A stretch of DNA of 64,000 nt. It comes from Candidatus [Bacteroides] periocalifornicus. GTDB taxonomy: Bacteria; Bacteroidota; Bacteroidia; Bacteroidales; CAJPTX01. The notes beneath the pieces were generated by a model. It was given only the letters and a program-made list of their open reading frames with translations, had not been told where the DNA came from and did not search any database. The translations under genes were made by a program, and so were the position numbers. Below are positions 25,781 through 35,072 of this stretch, one piece after another. Within the stretch, counting starts at the first letter, position 1; every line of letters starts with the position of its first letter. Location: the NCBI GenBank assembly GCA_001421095.1, contig LIIK01000002.1:63660-127659 (forward strand). The letters are read 5' to 3'.

Positions 25781-28306
25781 ATGGCGATGGAAGAGAATAA
25801 ACTAGGGCTAGTATTTCGCGGTGCGGCAGAGGAAGAGCTGGACAACGTGGGGAATCTGATTTTCACCTCCATGCGCCAGCGCGACCGTTCGGCCACTCTG
25901 CCAGAGATCCCGACGGTGCTACCGCTCATAGAGCTCCGAAACAACGTATTCTTCCCGAATACCTTCATCCCAGTGCTGATAGGCCGTCGGCGGACTCGGC
26001 TGTTGGTAGACGACCTCCCGGGTGAGAATTCGCTCCTGGCGGTGGTGGCCCAGCGCAATTCGAGCGACGAGAATCCGACCAAGGAAGGGCTCTACCGTGT
26101 GGGTACACTGGCCAGCGTGGTGAAGGTGATGCACGATGATGACAAGGGGCGTATAACCCTTGTGCTAGAGGGACTCTCGCGCATTCGGATTGAGGATTTC
26201 GTAAGCGAGAAACCCTACTTCAAAATCCACTGGAGCGAGCTGCCCGATAAGCAAGAACTGCCCGATAACAACGATGCCGTGGCCTTTAGGCAGGTGCTGC
26301 TAGAGAAGGTGGAACGCTTCATGGGGCTAACCCACACCCTAGAGATGCGCGTGCTGCAGGAAATGGACAGGACGAACCTCTCCATCTTCTTCCGCTACCT
26401 GGTGATGAACATGGGCATCGAAACCCGCGAGAAGCAGCTCCTTCTAGAGTGCGATAGCGAGCAGGTGCGCATGGAGCGGCTCATGCACATTGTAAACCGC
26501 GAAATTCAGGTGCTGGAGCTCCGCGAAGAGATCCAAGAGCGTACTCGGCAAAATCTGGATAAGCAGCAGCGAGAATTCATACTACAGCAGCAGATGCGCA
26601 CCATACAGGATGAGCTGGGGGAGGATGACGAAGATAACGATGCGGAAAAATTCACCGCGCTGGGCAAAAAGCTAAAACTCACCGAGAGCGTGCGTGAATC
26701 GTTCGACCGAGAGGTGAATCGCCTGCGGAAGATGAATCCCATGTCGCCAGATTACCAAACGCAATCATCTTACCTACAGCTTTTTGTAGAGCTTCCCTGG
26801 GGGGTGTACACCAAGGATAACTACAACCTGGAGCGTGCGCGAAAAATTCTGGATAAAGACCACTACGGGCTAGAGCAGGTGAAAGAGCGTATCCTAGAAT
26901 TCCTGGCAGTACTTAAGCTGCGGAAGGATCTGAAATCGCCCATCATCTGCCTGTACGGGCCTCCCGGCGTGGGGAAAACCTCGCTGGGGAAATCCATAGC
27001 TGCTGCGCTCGGACGGAAGTACATCCGGATGTCGCTAGGCGGCATGCACGACGAGAGCGAGATTCGTGGGCATCGTCGGACCTACGTTGGGGCTATGCCT
27101 GGGCGGATAATCCAGAATCTCAGGAAAGCGAAAAGCTCTAACCCGGTATTCATCCTCGACGAGGTAGATAAGCTCTCGGCAAGCAATGTGGGCGACCCTG
27201 CGGCAGCACTGCTAGAGGTGCTCGACCCTGCGCAAAATTCCACTTTTGCCGATAACTACCTTGAAGTGGAGTATGACCTCTCGCACGTTCTCTTTATCAC
27301 CACGGCCAATGACGTAAGCGCCATTCCTGCGCCACTGCGAGATCGTATGGAGATGATAGAGGTAACGGGCTACCTGGTAGAGGAAAAGATGGCTATTGCC
27401 GAACACCACCTGATTCCCGACCAGATAAAAGAGCATGGTTTGAAGAAGGGGCAGTTCCAGCTAGACCCCGACCTCGTACTCCGTGTGGTGCAAGACTACA
27501 CGCGAGAGAGCGGGGTGCGCCACCTCAACCAACTCATCGGCAAATTGGTACGGCAGCAGGCCAAACGGGTGGCGATGAATGAGAAATTCAACAAGCACCT
27601 TACGCTTGCAGACATCAGGGAGCGTCTGGGCGCGCCTCGCTTCACGAATGAAGAGGTTGGCAGCATTGCGACCCCTGGCGTGGCTGTAGGAATGGCCTGG
27701 ACGCAGGTGGGGGGCGAGATTCTCTACGTTGAAACCAGCGTCTCTGAGGGAAAGGGATCGCTAACCATAACGGGGAATCTAGGCGATGTGATGAAGGAGA
27801 GCGCCACCATAGCGCTGCAATGGGTACAGGCCAACGCTAAGGAACTCGGGATAGATCCGGCCCGTTTTGAGAAGAGCCATATCCATATCCATGTACCCGA
27901 GGGGGCAATACCTAAAGATGGACCATCGGCGGGAATCACAATGGTGACCTCGCTCGTATCGGCCTTCACCGGCAAAGCTCCCCAAGCAGGGCTCTCCATG
28001 ACGGGTGAAATAACCCTACGTGGTAAAGTGCTCGCTGTAGGCGGTATAAAGGAGAAGATTCTCGCGGCAAAACGCGCCAACATCAGCCGTATAGTGCTAC
28101 CTGCCGATAACAAGCGAGACATAGAGGAGATAAAGCCCGAATACGTGAAGGGATTGACATTCAGCTACGTGAAAACAATAGACGAGGTGATTGCCATAGC
28201 CTTTGGCGATGCTAAAATCCCAAAGGAGTCCCCACGCGAGGGTCTTGAAGGAATACCGATGCCACTCGGGACAACGACTTATCCCACAAGTCGTCCCGTA
28301 ATCTAG
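25781..28306 (+). CDS. lon: ATP-dependent Lon protease
   Basis: An 841-residue protease. The N-terminal LON substrate domain (about 45-250, PLIELRNNVFFPNTFIPVLI) is followed by an AAA+ module with Walker A GPPGVGKTS (393-401) and Walker B FILDEVDKL. The C-terminal protease domain has the catalytic dyad Ser716 in PKDGPSAGITM and Lys759 in GGIKEKILAAKR, the same spacing as in E. coli (679 and 722). Lon degrades misfolded and regulatory proteins in the cytoplasm. It is followed 17 nt later by kdsD, so the two may be co-transcribed. The 292-nt gap upstream holds no recognisable promoter. Confidence 0.97.
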   Translation: MAMEENKLGLVFRGAAEEELDNVGNLIFTSMRQRDRSATLPEIPTVLPLIELRNNVFFPNTFIPVLIGRRRTRLLVDDLPGENSLLAVVAQRNSSDENPTKEGLYRVGTLASVVKVMHDDDKGRITLVLEGLSRIRIEDFVSEKPYFKIHWSELPDKQELPDNNDAVAFRQVLLEKVERFMGLTHTLEMRVLQEMDRTNLSIFFRYLVMNMGIETREKQLLLECDSEQVRMERLMHIVNREIQVLELREEIQERTRQNLDKQQREFILQQQMRTIQDELGEDDEDNDAEKFTALGKKLKLTESVRESFDREVNRLRKMNPMSPDYQTQSSYLQLFVELPWGVYTKDNYNLERARKILDKDHYGLEQVKERILEFLAVLKLRKDLKSPIICLYGPPGVGKTSLGKSIAAALGRKYIRMSLGGMHDESEIRGHRRTYVGAMPGRIIQNLRKAKSSNPVFILDEVDKLSASNVGDPAAALLEVLDPAQNSTFADNYLEVEYDLSHVLFITTANDVSAIPAPLRDRMEMIEVTGYLVEEKMAIAEHHLIPDQIKEHGLKKGQFQLDPDLVLRVVQDYTRESGVRHLNQLIGKLVRQQAKRVAMNEKFNKHLTLADIRERLGAPRFTNEEVGSIATPGVAVGMAWTQVGGEILYVETSVSEGKGSLTITGNLGDVMKESATIALQWVQANAKELGIDPARFEKSHIHIHVPEGAIPKDGPSAGITMVTSLVSAFTGKAPQAGLSMTGEITLRGKVLAVGGIKEKILAAKRANISRIVLPADNKRDIEEIKPEYVKGLTFSYVKTIDEVIAIAFGDAKIPKESPREGLEGIPMPLGTTTYPTSRPVI

Positions 28307-28323
28307 CAGTAGGAGGAAAAAGG

Positions 28324-29310
28324 ATGTACAGCCCCCCCCAGTCTCTAGACAACGAGGCAATACTGGCGCTGGCTCGGCAAACCATAGGCACGGAGGCCGC
28401 AGCGGTACAACAGCTCATCAGCGGGCTCGATGCTGGCTTTGCAGAGGCAGTACGTGTGCTACTGCAGATGGAAGGGCGCGCCATAGTGACGGGTATCGGC
28501 AAAAGCGCCATCATAGCCCAGAAGATTGTGGCAACGTTCAACTCTACGGGAACTCCGGCCGTTTTCATGCACGCTGCCGACGCCATACACGGCGACCTCG
28601 GGATTATCCAGCCTGGCGATGTGGTGGTCTGCCTTTCAAAGAGCGGTACTACACCAGAGATCAAGGTGCTAGTCCCTCTCATTAAAATGATGGGTAGCAA
28701 GCTTATAGCCATCGTATCGAATGTAGAGAGCTACCTAGCCCAGCAGGCAGATTTCGTGGTGCGAGCCACGGTTGAGCAAGAAGCCTGCCCCAATAACCTC
28801 GCCCCCACCAGCAGTACTACCACCCAGCTTGTAATGGGCGATGCCTTGGCTATATGCCTGCTCAAAGCGAGGGGATTTACTCCGCAGGATTTCGCAAAGT
28901 ACCACCCTGGCGGTGCGCTCGGCAAACGGCTCTACCTACGAGTGGAGGATGTAATCAACCCTAACGTAAAGCCCCGAGTAGCACCCAATAGCTCGCTGGA
29001 GGAGGTGATACTCTCCATATCATCTAACCTCCTGGGGGCAACGGCGGTACTCGATGGTGACAGGATTGTTGGCATAGTAACCGATGGCGACCTCCGCCGT
29101 CTACTCCAGCGTACCCACAGCATTACGGGTGTGGTAGCCTCCGATGTCATGGGACATTCCCCAAAAACTATAGAGGCAGAAGCGCTCGCCATAGATGCCT
29201 TCAACCTGATGGAACGGTACAAAATCACCCAACTCCTAGTAACAGACCAAGGGCGGTATGCGGGCATGGTGCACGTGCACGATCTGCTACGAGAAGGGAT
29301 CGTCGGGTAA
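28324..29310 (+). CDS. kdsD: Arabinose-5-phosphate isomerase
   Basis: A 328-residue protein of the KpsF/GutQ family. An SIS sugar-isomerase domain (about 35-175) has TGIGKSAIIAQKIVATFNST, HAADAIHGDLG and SKSGTTPE. A pair of CBS domains follows (about 205-328). The enzyme converts ribulose-5-phosphate to arabinose-5-phosphate, the first committed step toward KDO. It fits with kdsC in this window. It sits between lon and the DUF5686 gene with short gaps. Full length, with no oddity seen. Confidence 0.93.
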   Translation: MYSPPQSLDNEAILALARQTIGTEAAAVQQLISGLDAGFAEAVRVLLQMEGRAIVTGIGKSAIIAQKIVATFNSTGTPAVFMHAADAIHGDLGIIQPGDVVVCLSKSGTTPEIKVLVPLIKMMGSKLIAIVSNVESYLAQQADFVVRATVEQEACPNNLAPTSSTTTQLVMGDALAICLLKARGFTPQDFAKYHPGGALGKRLYLRVEDVINPNVKPRVAPNSSLEEVILSISSNLLGATAVLDGDRIVGIVTDGDLRRLLQRTHSITGVVASDVMGHSPKTIEAEALAIDAFNLMERYKITQLLVTDQGRYAGMVHVHDLLREGIVG

Positions 29311-29369
29311 GCCTACAACGCATGCTGCTATTGGAATCGAACGCCCCTTTTACTGCAAAGCACAGCGTA

Positions 29370-31850
29370 ATGCGAAGGTGCGTGGCCTTGGCCATGTGCC
29401 TTTTGCTATATCTAGCAGTTGGACAACATGCTGCGCTCGGGCAGAAAACGCGTATCAAAGGTCTGGTGACTGATAGCGCCACAAGCCTACCCATCCCCTT
29501 TGCCAGCCTGAGCCTGAAGGGATCTACCGCCGGCACTATAACCACAGATCTGGGTACCTACGTGCTAGAAACCCGTCAACCGGGCGATACGCTGGTGATT
29601 GCCTGCGTGGGCTACTACCCTAAAACCGCAAGGATAAAGCCTGGGCATTTCCAAGAGCTGAACATTTCCCTTGCCCCCCAAACAATAGACATGGAGGAGG
29701 TGGTGGTGCGCCCTGATAGAAATCCTGCCCTCCGGATGCATGATAGTATAGTGGCGCATAAGCCCCTGAATAACCCAGACCGTCTCGAATCCTACAGCGC
29801 CCGCGTCTATAATCGGCTGGAGATAGACCTAAGCCGTGTAGACACCGCCCTTTTCCGCAAGGGGGCTATGAAGCAGCTCGCCTTTGTAAAGAACCACCTC
29901 GACACCAACGCTTCCACTGGGAAGAGCTTTTTGCCGATCTTTATCACTGAGGCCATATCCCAGCACTACCATAGGCCTGGCGTAGGTGCAGACCGCGAGC
30001 TAATTCTCGCCTCTAAGCTCTCTGGCGTAGAGAATGAAGGGATGGCGGAGTTCACGGGTGCCATGCGGCAGAAGTTTAACATCTATGATAACTACATCAG
30101 AATCTTCAACCAGGGGCTCATAAGCCCAATCAATGATAATGGTAAGCTGTTCTACGATTATTTCCTCGTAGATAGCGGAGTGCGCGCAGGACACTGGTGC
30201 TATCAGCTATCATTCAGACCCAAGCGGAAATACGAACCTTCATTTCGCGGGTATCTCTGGGTAGCCGATAGCTCTTACGCCTTGGTAGAGGCCAAGTATG
30301 AGCTGAGCAAGGAGGTGAACCTCAACTTTGTACACTATGTGAGCGGTGAGGAAAGCTACAGCGAGGTGAAACCTGGAGTGTGGTTTCCGAAGAGTAAGTA
30401 TTTCTTTGCAGATATCAACATTGCCGAGCTGGGTATCGGGGCTTTTGGCCATAAAACCGTGGTTTACGATTCTGTCCGCTTGGATAGCGACGTGCCACGT
30501 TGGCTTGCCCGCGAGAACGCGCAAGTGGTGGTGGCAGACACGGCTCTCGATATGCGAGATGCCCTCTGGGATAGCATCCGTCCCCTCCCGCTCTCTGTTC
30601 GGGAGAAGGGGATCTACACCATGGTGGATTCTGTGAAACAGCTACCGCTCTACCGCACGGCCTACGATCTCGGGCTCATGCTCACCGAATACTACTACCC
30701 CTTAGGCTGCATAGACCTCGGGCCGTACCAACGGCTGGTGAGCAAGAATCCGATAGAAGGGTGGCGCACGGTGCTAGGCATTCGCACGAACAAGAAGCTC
30801 ACTCGGCACGTGCAGCTGGCCGCAATGGGGGCCTACGGATTCACCGATAAACGCTTCAAATGGCGAACCTCTGCCCTTTGGGTGGCCAAGAGGCACCCGT
30901 GGCGCACGCTAGAGGCGGCCTGGTGGCACGATATGGAACTGCTCGGGCGCAGCCCCCGCTCACTCACGCAAGACAACATACTCACCACCATCCTTCGCGA
31001 GAAATGGAACTATCGGCTAACACTTGTCGATAGATTGAGCCTTACCTATTTCCACGAGTTTTGGAATGGGCTATCTGGGCAGATAATGCTAGAAACTCGG
31101 CGAATACATACTACGCCCTATGTAGAATTTGCTCGATCCTCGGGGCTCAAATACCCATTCATCAATGATGCGAGAGTGGAGGTAGAACTCAGATGGAAAC
31201 ACTTCGAAACCTTTATTACCAACACCTTTTATCGCAGAAGTCTGGGTAGCAACTACCCCGAAGTCCTGCTAGCCATAACGGGCGGACTGTGGCAACTTCC
31301 AGCACCGGCTCAACCAAACAGTTTCTCCACCACTCTACACCCCTACGGGCAAGTGCAACTAACCCTACGGCAAAAGGTGCAACTCCCCCCCACTGGCTAC
31401 TCTTGGATTCTACTAGAGGGCGGTGCTATAGTGGGCAGAGTCCCCTACCCCCTGCTAGAACTCCACGAGGGAAATCGTACTTACGCCATCAGACGGTTCG
31501 GTTTCAGCATGCTCGACTACTACGAATTCGCTAGCGACCGATGGATACAGCTACTCTGGGAACATCATTTCATGGGGCTGCTGTTCAACCATATTCCCTG
31601 GGTTCGACGCATCGGTCTACGAGAAGTGGTTTCAGGCAAAATGCTTGCGGGCACAGCGCGGTATGGCAGTCTCCATTACTTCACTCCACCAGAGGGACTC
31701 GGCACTGTGGGGTGGAAACCCTACGCAGAGGTGAGCGCTGGGGTTGAGAATATATTCAAAGTGCTACGCATAGAGGCTGTATACCGATTCGGACACCTGT
31801 ACACCCCAGGGCGCTGGGCCGTAAGAGCTGGACTCGCGCTACAATTCTAA
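29370..31850 (+). CDS. DUF5686-family outer-membrane protein with carboxypeptidase-regulatory-like domain
   Basis: An 826-residue protein from the chosen ATG. A signal peptide (MRRCVALAMCLLLYLAVG) precedes a CarboxypepD_reg-like domain (about 28-105, IKGLVTDSATSLPIPFASLS) and a long region matching the DUF5686 family of Bacteroidetes outer-membrane proteins, including RLESYSARVYNRLEIDLS and FISPI-type loops, with barrel-like strands at the C terminus. The function of the family is not established. An upstream ATG at 29322 is in frame but puts 16 residues before the signal peptide. A MITE begins at the base after the stop codon. Confidence 0.78.
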   Translation: MRRCVALAMCLLLYLAVGQHAALGQKTRIKGLVTDSATSLPIPFASLSLKGSTAGTITTDLGTYVLETRQPGDTLVIACVGYYPKTARIKPGHFQELNISLAPQTIDMEEVVVRPDRNPALRMHDSIVAHKPLNNPDRLESYSARVYNRLEIDLSRVDTALFRKGAMKQLAFVKNHLDTNASTGKSFLPIFITEAISQHYHRPGVGADRELILASKLSGVENEGMAEFTGAMRQKFNIYDNYIRIFNQGLISPINDNGKLFYDYFLVDSGVRAGHWCYQLSFRPKRKYEPSFRGYLWVADSSYALVEAKYELSKEVNLNFVHYVSGEESYSEVKPGVWFPKSKYFFADINIAELGIGAFGHKTVVYDSVRLDSDVPRWLARENAQVVVADTALDMRDALWDSIRPLPLSVREKGIYTMVDSVKQLPLYRTAYDLGLMLTEYYYPLGCIDLGPYQRLVSKNPIEGWRTVLGIRTNKKLTRHVQLAAMGAYGFTDKRFKWRTSALWVAKRHPWRTLEAAWWHDMELLGRSPRSLTQDNILTTILREKWNYRLTLVDRLSLTYFHEFWNGLSGQIMLETRRIHTTPYVEFARSSGLKYPFINDARVEVELRWKHFETFITNTFYRRSLGSNYPEVLLAITGGLWQLPAPAQPNSFSTTLHPYGQVQLTLRQKVQLPPTGYSWILLEGGAIVGRVPYPLLELHEGNRTYAIRRFGFSMLDYYEFASDRWIQLLWEHHFMGLLFNHIPWVRRIGLREVVSGKMLAGTARYGSLHYFTPPEGLGTVGWKPYAEVSAGVENIFKVLRIEAVYRFGHLYTPGRWAVRAGLALQF

Positions 31851-31997
31851 AGACCTCTGCTAAACTCACATAAACGAGACGGCATGCGGTATCGTTACTG
31901 TCTTCGATAAATGGAATCGTTTGATTCAAAACCAATTACCCGCAGGAAGAGGTCGCCAATAAAAGGTTGCCCCCTTACGGGACTTTTGCAGGGGTCA
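31851..31997 (+). mobile_element. MITE copy directly after a stop codon
   Basis: It starts with AGACCTCTGC, the base after the TAA of the DUF5686 gene, and ends with TTTTGCAGGGGTC. The interior (ACATAAACGAGACGGC, TCTTCGATAAATGGAATCG, CCTTACGGGACTTTTGCA) is homologous to the copies at 76 (reversed) and 41310. No target duplication is visible. Confidence 0.82.
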
Positions 31998-32049
31998 CAT
32001 CCTAAGCAGTAGGGTACATCTCCTCGCACGGTTAAAAAAGCGCAAACGT

Positions 32050-32099
32050 AAAAAGGCCTCGGTACTACCAGAATTCATGGTAGCACCGAGGCCTTTAGT
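32050..32099 (-). terminator. Terminator of rpmE2
   Basis: AAAGGCCTCGGT-type arms with TACCA extension form a long hairpin around GAATTC. Read on the minus strand it ends in TTTTTACG, so it terminates rpmE2. The left side is also A-rich, so it may act on the converging gene too. Confidence 0.85.
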
Positions 32100-32117
32100 T
32101 TATCCAGCTCGCAAAAA

Positions 32118-32381
32118 CTATTTCTGCTTATTCTCCATATGCTTCTTATACCGATTCATGAACTTATCTACACGACCGGCAGTATCCACCAGCTTCATCT
32201 TCCCCGTATAGAAAGGGTGCGAAGCGCTGGAGATTTCCAACTTGTAGAGCGGATACTCAACCCCCTCAATGGTGATTGTCTCACGGGTATTGACCGTGGA
32301 CTTAACCAGAAACACCTGGTCGTTGGACATGTCCTTAAAGGCTACCATCCGGTAGTTCTCAGGGTGCAGACCCTTTTTCAT
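32118..32381 (-). CDS. rpmE2: 50S ribosomal protein L31 type B
   Basis: An 87-residue ribosomal protein starting MKKGLHPENYRMVAFKDMSN, with the conserved SSASHPFYTGKMKLVDTAGR and VDKFMNRYKK. It is the type B form, lacking the zinc-binding cysteines of type A, which in other bacteria substitutes under zinc limitation; Bacteroidetes often carry only type B. It is monocistronic, with its own promoter at 32476 and terminator at 32050. Confidence 0.97.
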   Translation of the reverse strand: MKKGLHPENYRMVAFKDMSNDQVFLVKSTVNTRETITIEGVEYPLYKLEISSASHPFYTGKMKLVDTAGRVDKFMNRYKKHMENKQK

Positions 32382-32475
32382 GGCTATCTATCCTCTTGTT
32401 AGCTAACTATATCTACGCCCGCTGGTTGCTAGATACCCCCACCCTTTGTGGGTTACAGCAGTCCGTAAATCCGCC

Positions 32476-32484
32476 GCAAAGGTA
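32476..32484 (-). promoter_or_regulatory. Promoter -7 element of rpmE2
   Basis: On the minus strand TACCTTTGC lies 94 nt before the rpmE2 ATG. Confidence 0.75.
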
Positions 32485-32620
32485 ACGATTTTCCAGAAGA
32501 ATGCAAATATGCCCATTGCACTCTCAGGGCAAACGCATCAAACTGTGGCTTTCACGGAATAATTTAAAAGGGTGCAGTGCCTGCGCTTGCCCTGCTCACA
32601 CTTCACCGGGTTTCTGCTAA

Positions 32621-33481
32621 TTAGTTTGCACCCACTCCCATTCGGAAGCACTGCTCAAGCCCCTCAGTCCAGTGCACAGCCTCTAGCCCAAGATGCCCTC
32701 GTGTGAATGCAGAGTCCAACACGCTGTAGGCTGGCCGTTGAGCTGCCTGTGGATACTCATGGCTACGTATAGGAACTATGTGGTTATGCGAACCCAAGAG
32801 ATGCTGAATAGCCACCGTAAAGTCATACCACGAAGCAACACCGAGGTCAGTGTAATGGTAGACCCCAGGATCGTACAAACCGCTCAGGGCTACCGAACGT
32901 AAGGCTACAGCAAGATTCCCCGCCCACGTGGGAGTACCCACCTGGTCGAACACTATACGCATAGAATCGCTTGCTGCGCAATGCTTGGCCACTGTGAGGT
33001 AGAAATTATGGCCGAATTGAGAGTAAAGCCACCCGGTCCGAATCACCATGGTGCGCTCGTAGCTCAGAGCTCGTAGTTCACCCTCCCGTTTAGTCGCAGC
33101 ATAAACACACTGCGGAATGGGAATTTCACCCTCAAGGTGCGGAACATTGCCCTCGCCACCAAACACATAATCGGTCGATATATGGATTAGCACCGCATCC
33201 ACGGACTCAGCAGCTCGGACGATGTTCTCCACAGCCTGCGCATTCACCGCGAAGGTTATATCTTGCTCGGTCTCAGCCCTATCCACAGCTGTGTAGGCTG
33301 CGCAGTTTATAATAACTGAGGGGTGTATGGAGCGCACTACCTGGAGGCACATGTCAGGGCGGCAGATCTCAAGGGCCTCGTGGGGGAGGAAATGCCAGTC
33401 ACGGTCACCCCTTGCGGCTACCACTCTCTGAAGCGATTGGCCGAGCTGGCCACCCGCTCCTGTTACAAGAATTGAGGGCAT
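32621..33481 (-). CDS. rfbD: dTDP-4-dehydrorhamnose reductase
   Basis: A 286-residue short-chain dehydrogenase-like enzyme. It starts MPSILVTGAGGQLGQSL with the nucleotide-binding GAGGQLG (8-14). It has STDYVFGG and the catalytic YAATK (YxxxK). It performs the last step of dTDP-L-rhamnose synthesis using NAD(P)H. An in-frame start at 33532 would add 17 residues ahead of the Rossmann strand, so 33481 is used. It is the third gene of the rfbA-rfbC-rfbD operon. The second-step gene, rfbB, is not in the window. Confidence 0.93.
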   Translation of the reverse strand: MPSILVTGAGGQLGQSLQRVVAARGDRDWHFLPHEALEICRPDMCLQVVRSIHPSVIINCAAYTAVDRAETEQDITFAVNAQAVENIVRAAESVDAVLIHISTDYVFGGEGNVPHLEGEIPIPQCVYAATKREGELRALSYERTMVIRTGWLYSQFGHNFYLTVAKHCAASDSMRIVFDQVGTPTWAGNLAVALRSVALSGLYDPGVYHYTDLGVASWYDFTVAIQHLLGSHNHIVPIRSHEYPQAAQRPAYSVLDSAFTRGHLGLEAVHWTEGLEQCFRMGVGAN

Positions 33482-33551
33482 GGTTGTTGTACGTTTTAGG
33501 CAGCCCCGCAGAGATACGCACCCAGCCAACACGGGGAAGCCTTCGTTAGGT

Positions 33552-34091
33552 TTACCTTAAATCTGCTAGCCTTTGATGCCCGCTATCCCTTTTTGATACG
33601 ATTTGCTCCCCATTGGGTACCTGCCAATCGATGGCGAGCTGGGGGTCATCGTACATCACCCCGCCCTCTGATGCCGGAGCGTAGAGGGCATCGCACTTGT
33701 AGTGTACCACGGCCACTGGGCTTAGTACAGAAAAACCGTGGGCGAATCCCCTGGGTATAAGCAGCATGCGGTGGTTACTCTCATTCAGCTCGTAGCCTAT
33801 CCAGCGGCCAAAGGTAGGTGATTCTGGGCGGATATCCACTGCCACATCGAATATTCTACCTACCACAGCCCGCACCAGTTTCGCCTGGGCATACGGTGCT
33901 TGCTGGTAGTGCAACCCCCTTATGACACCGTAGGAAGAACGGGACTCGTTGTCCTGCACCCAAGTGTAATCGAGCCCCAAGGCGTGGAAAGTTGCCTGGT
34001 TGTATAGTTCGAAGAAGTAGCCCCTAGAATCGCCGTGTACCCTAGGTTCTAGGAGAACAACCCCCTCCAGCGAGGTGGGAATCTGGTTCAT
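33552..34091 (-). CDS. rfbC: dTDP-4-dehydrorhamnose 3,5-epimerase
   Basis: A 179-residue cupin. Signature segments are LEPRVHGDSRGYFFELYN, VQDNESRSSYGVIRGLHYQ (catalytic His61) and PRGFAHGF. It epimerises dTDP-4-keto-6-deoxyglucose at C3 and C5, before RfbD. It begins 20 nt after rfbA and lies 70 nt before rfbD on the same strand. The product feeds rhamnose into surface polysaccharide. Full length. Confidence 0.95.
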   Translation of the reverse strand: MNQIPTSLEGVVLLEPRVHGDSRGYFFELYNQATFHALGLDYTWVQDNESRSSYGVIRGLHYQQAPYAQAKLVRAVVGRIFDVAVDIRPESPTFGRWIGYELNESNHRMLLIPRGFAHGFSVLSPVAVVHYKCDALYAPASEGGVMYDDPQLAIDWQVPNGEQIVSKRDSGHQRLADLR

Positions 34092-34111
34092 AATCCGTTT
34101 TTTCTGACTCT

Positions 34112-34981
34112 CTATTCTCCTTCCGCTAGCTGCTGCACGTATCTACCGTACTCGCTGGTTCCCAAAAGCTTTGCCCTATTGCGCAGCATCTCCCTATCGA
34201 TATACCCATTACGATAGGCTATCTCCTCAAGACACCCGATTTGCAACCCCTGTCGGCTCTGGACAGTATGGATAAAATTGGCCGCTTGCAGCAGGCTCTC
34301 AGGAGTTCCAGTATCAAGCCAAGCCATCCCCCGAGGGAGTTGCGTTAGGCCCAACCCTCCATCGGCCAAGTAGCTACGGTTGAGATCGGTAATTTCCAGC
34401 TCGTCCCTCGCCGATGGTGCTAGGCTCTTTGCCCGTTCGCATACCGATGAATCATAGAAATAAAGCCCTGTAACCGCTAGGTTAGAGCGTGGATGGGCAG
34501 GCTTCTCCTCCAAGGCTAACACCCTACCAGCAGAATCCACCTCGGCTACCCCATAGCGATAGGGGTCCTTCACCGGGTAGCCGTATACCCGCGCACCATG
34601 GGTAAGAGTAGCAGACTCGCGCAGCAGACGAGTAAACTCAGCTCCGTAGAATATATTATCACCCAAGATTAGGCAAGCCTCCTGTCCCTCAAGGAACTCC
34701 TCGCCTATCAGGAACGCTTGCGCTAGCCCACCCGGGGTTGGCTGCACTGCATACTGAAACCGCACGCCCAGCCACTGGCCATCGCCCAAGAGTTGACGAT
34801 ACTTCGGAGTATCGTCGGGCGTGCTGATAACCAGAATGTCCCTCAGCCCAGCCAGCATGAGAACCGACAGCGGGTAGTATACCATCGGCTTATCGTACAC
34901 CGGCAGGAGCTGTTTGCTCACGCATTGCGTAAGGGGATAGAGCCGCGTGCCGCTTCCTCCAGCGAGGATGATTCCCTTCAT
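34112..34981 (-). CDS. rfbA: Glucose-1-phosphate thymidylyltransferase
   Basis: A 289-residue nucleotidyltransferase with the N-terminal signature ILAGGSGTRLYPLT and later LPVYDKPMVYYPLSVLM and EEKPAHPRSN. It couples dTTP and glucose-1-phosphate to form dTDP-glucose, the first step of dTDP-rhamnose synthesis. It is the first gene of the operon, with a promoter 26 nt before its ATG at 35007. Feedback inhibition by dTDP-rhamnose is known for the family. Confidence 0.96.
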   Translation of the reverse strand: MKGIILAGGSGTRLYPLTQCVSKQLLPVYDKPMVYYPLSVLMLAGLRDILVISTPDDTPKYRQLLGDGQWLGVRFQYAVQPTPGGLAQAFLIGEEFLEGQEACLILGDNIFYGAEFTRLLRESATLTHGARVYGYPVKDPYRYGVAEVDSAGRVLALEEKPAHPRSNLAVTGLYFYDSSVCERAKSLAPSARDELEITDLNRSYLADGGLGLTQLPRGMAWLDTGTPESLLQAANFIHTVQSRQGLQIGCLEEIAYRNGYIDREMLRNRAKLLGTSEYGRYVQQLAEGE

Positions 34982-35006
34982 ACAGATTCGCCCCGGTTAA
35001 AACAAG

Positions 35007-35015
35007 GCAAAGGTA
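35007..35015 (-). promoter_or_regulatory. Promoter -7 element of the rfbACD operon
   Basis: On the minus strand TACCTTTGC lies 25 nt before the rfbA ATG, so the leader is very short. Confidence 0.75.
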
Positions 35016-35037
35016 AATGATTTCCCGCAGATGGGAA

Positions 35038-35061
35038 AAGGGCAACCCGCAGTTGCCCTTT
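35038..35061 (-). terminator. Terminator of fabD
   Basis: AAGGGCAAC pairs with GTTGCCCTT around a short loop; on the minus strand it ends in TTTTCCC. It lies just after the fabD stop and before the rfb promoter. Confidence 0.75.
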
Positions 35062-35072
35062 ACTCGCCTTCG

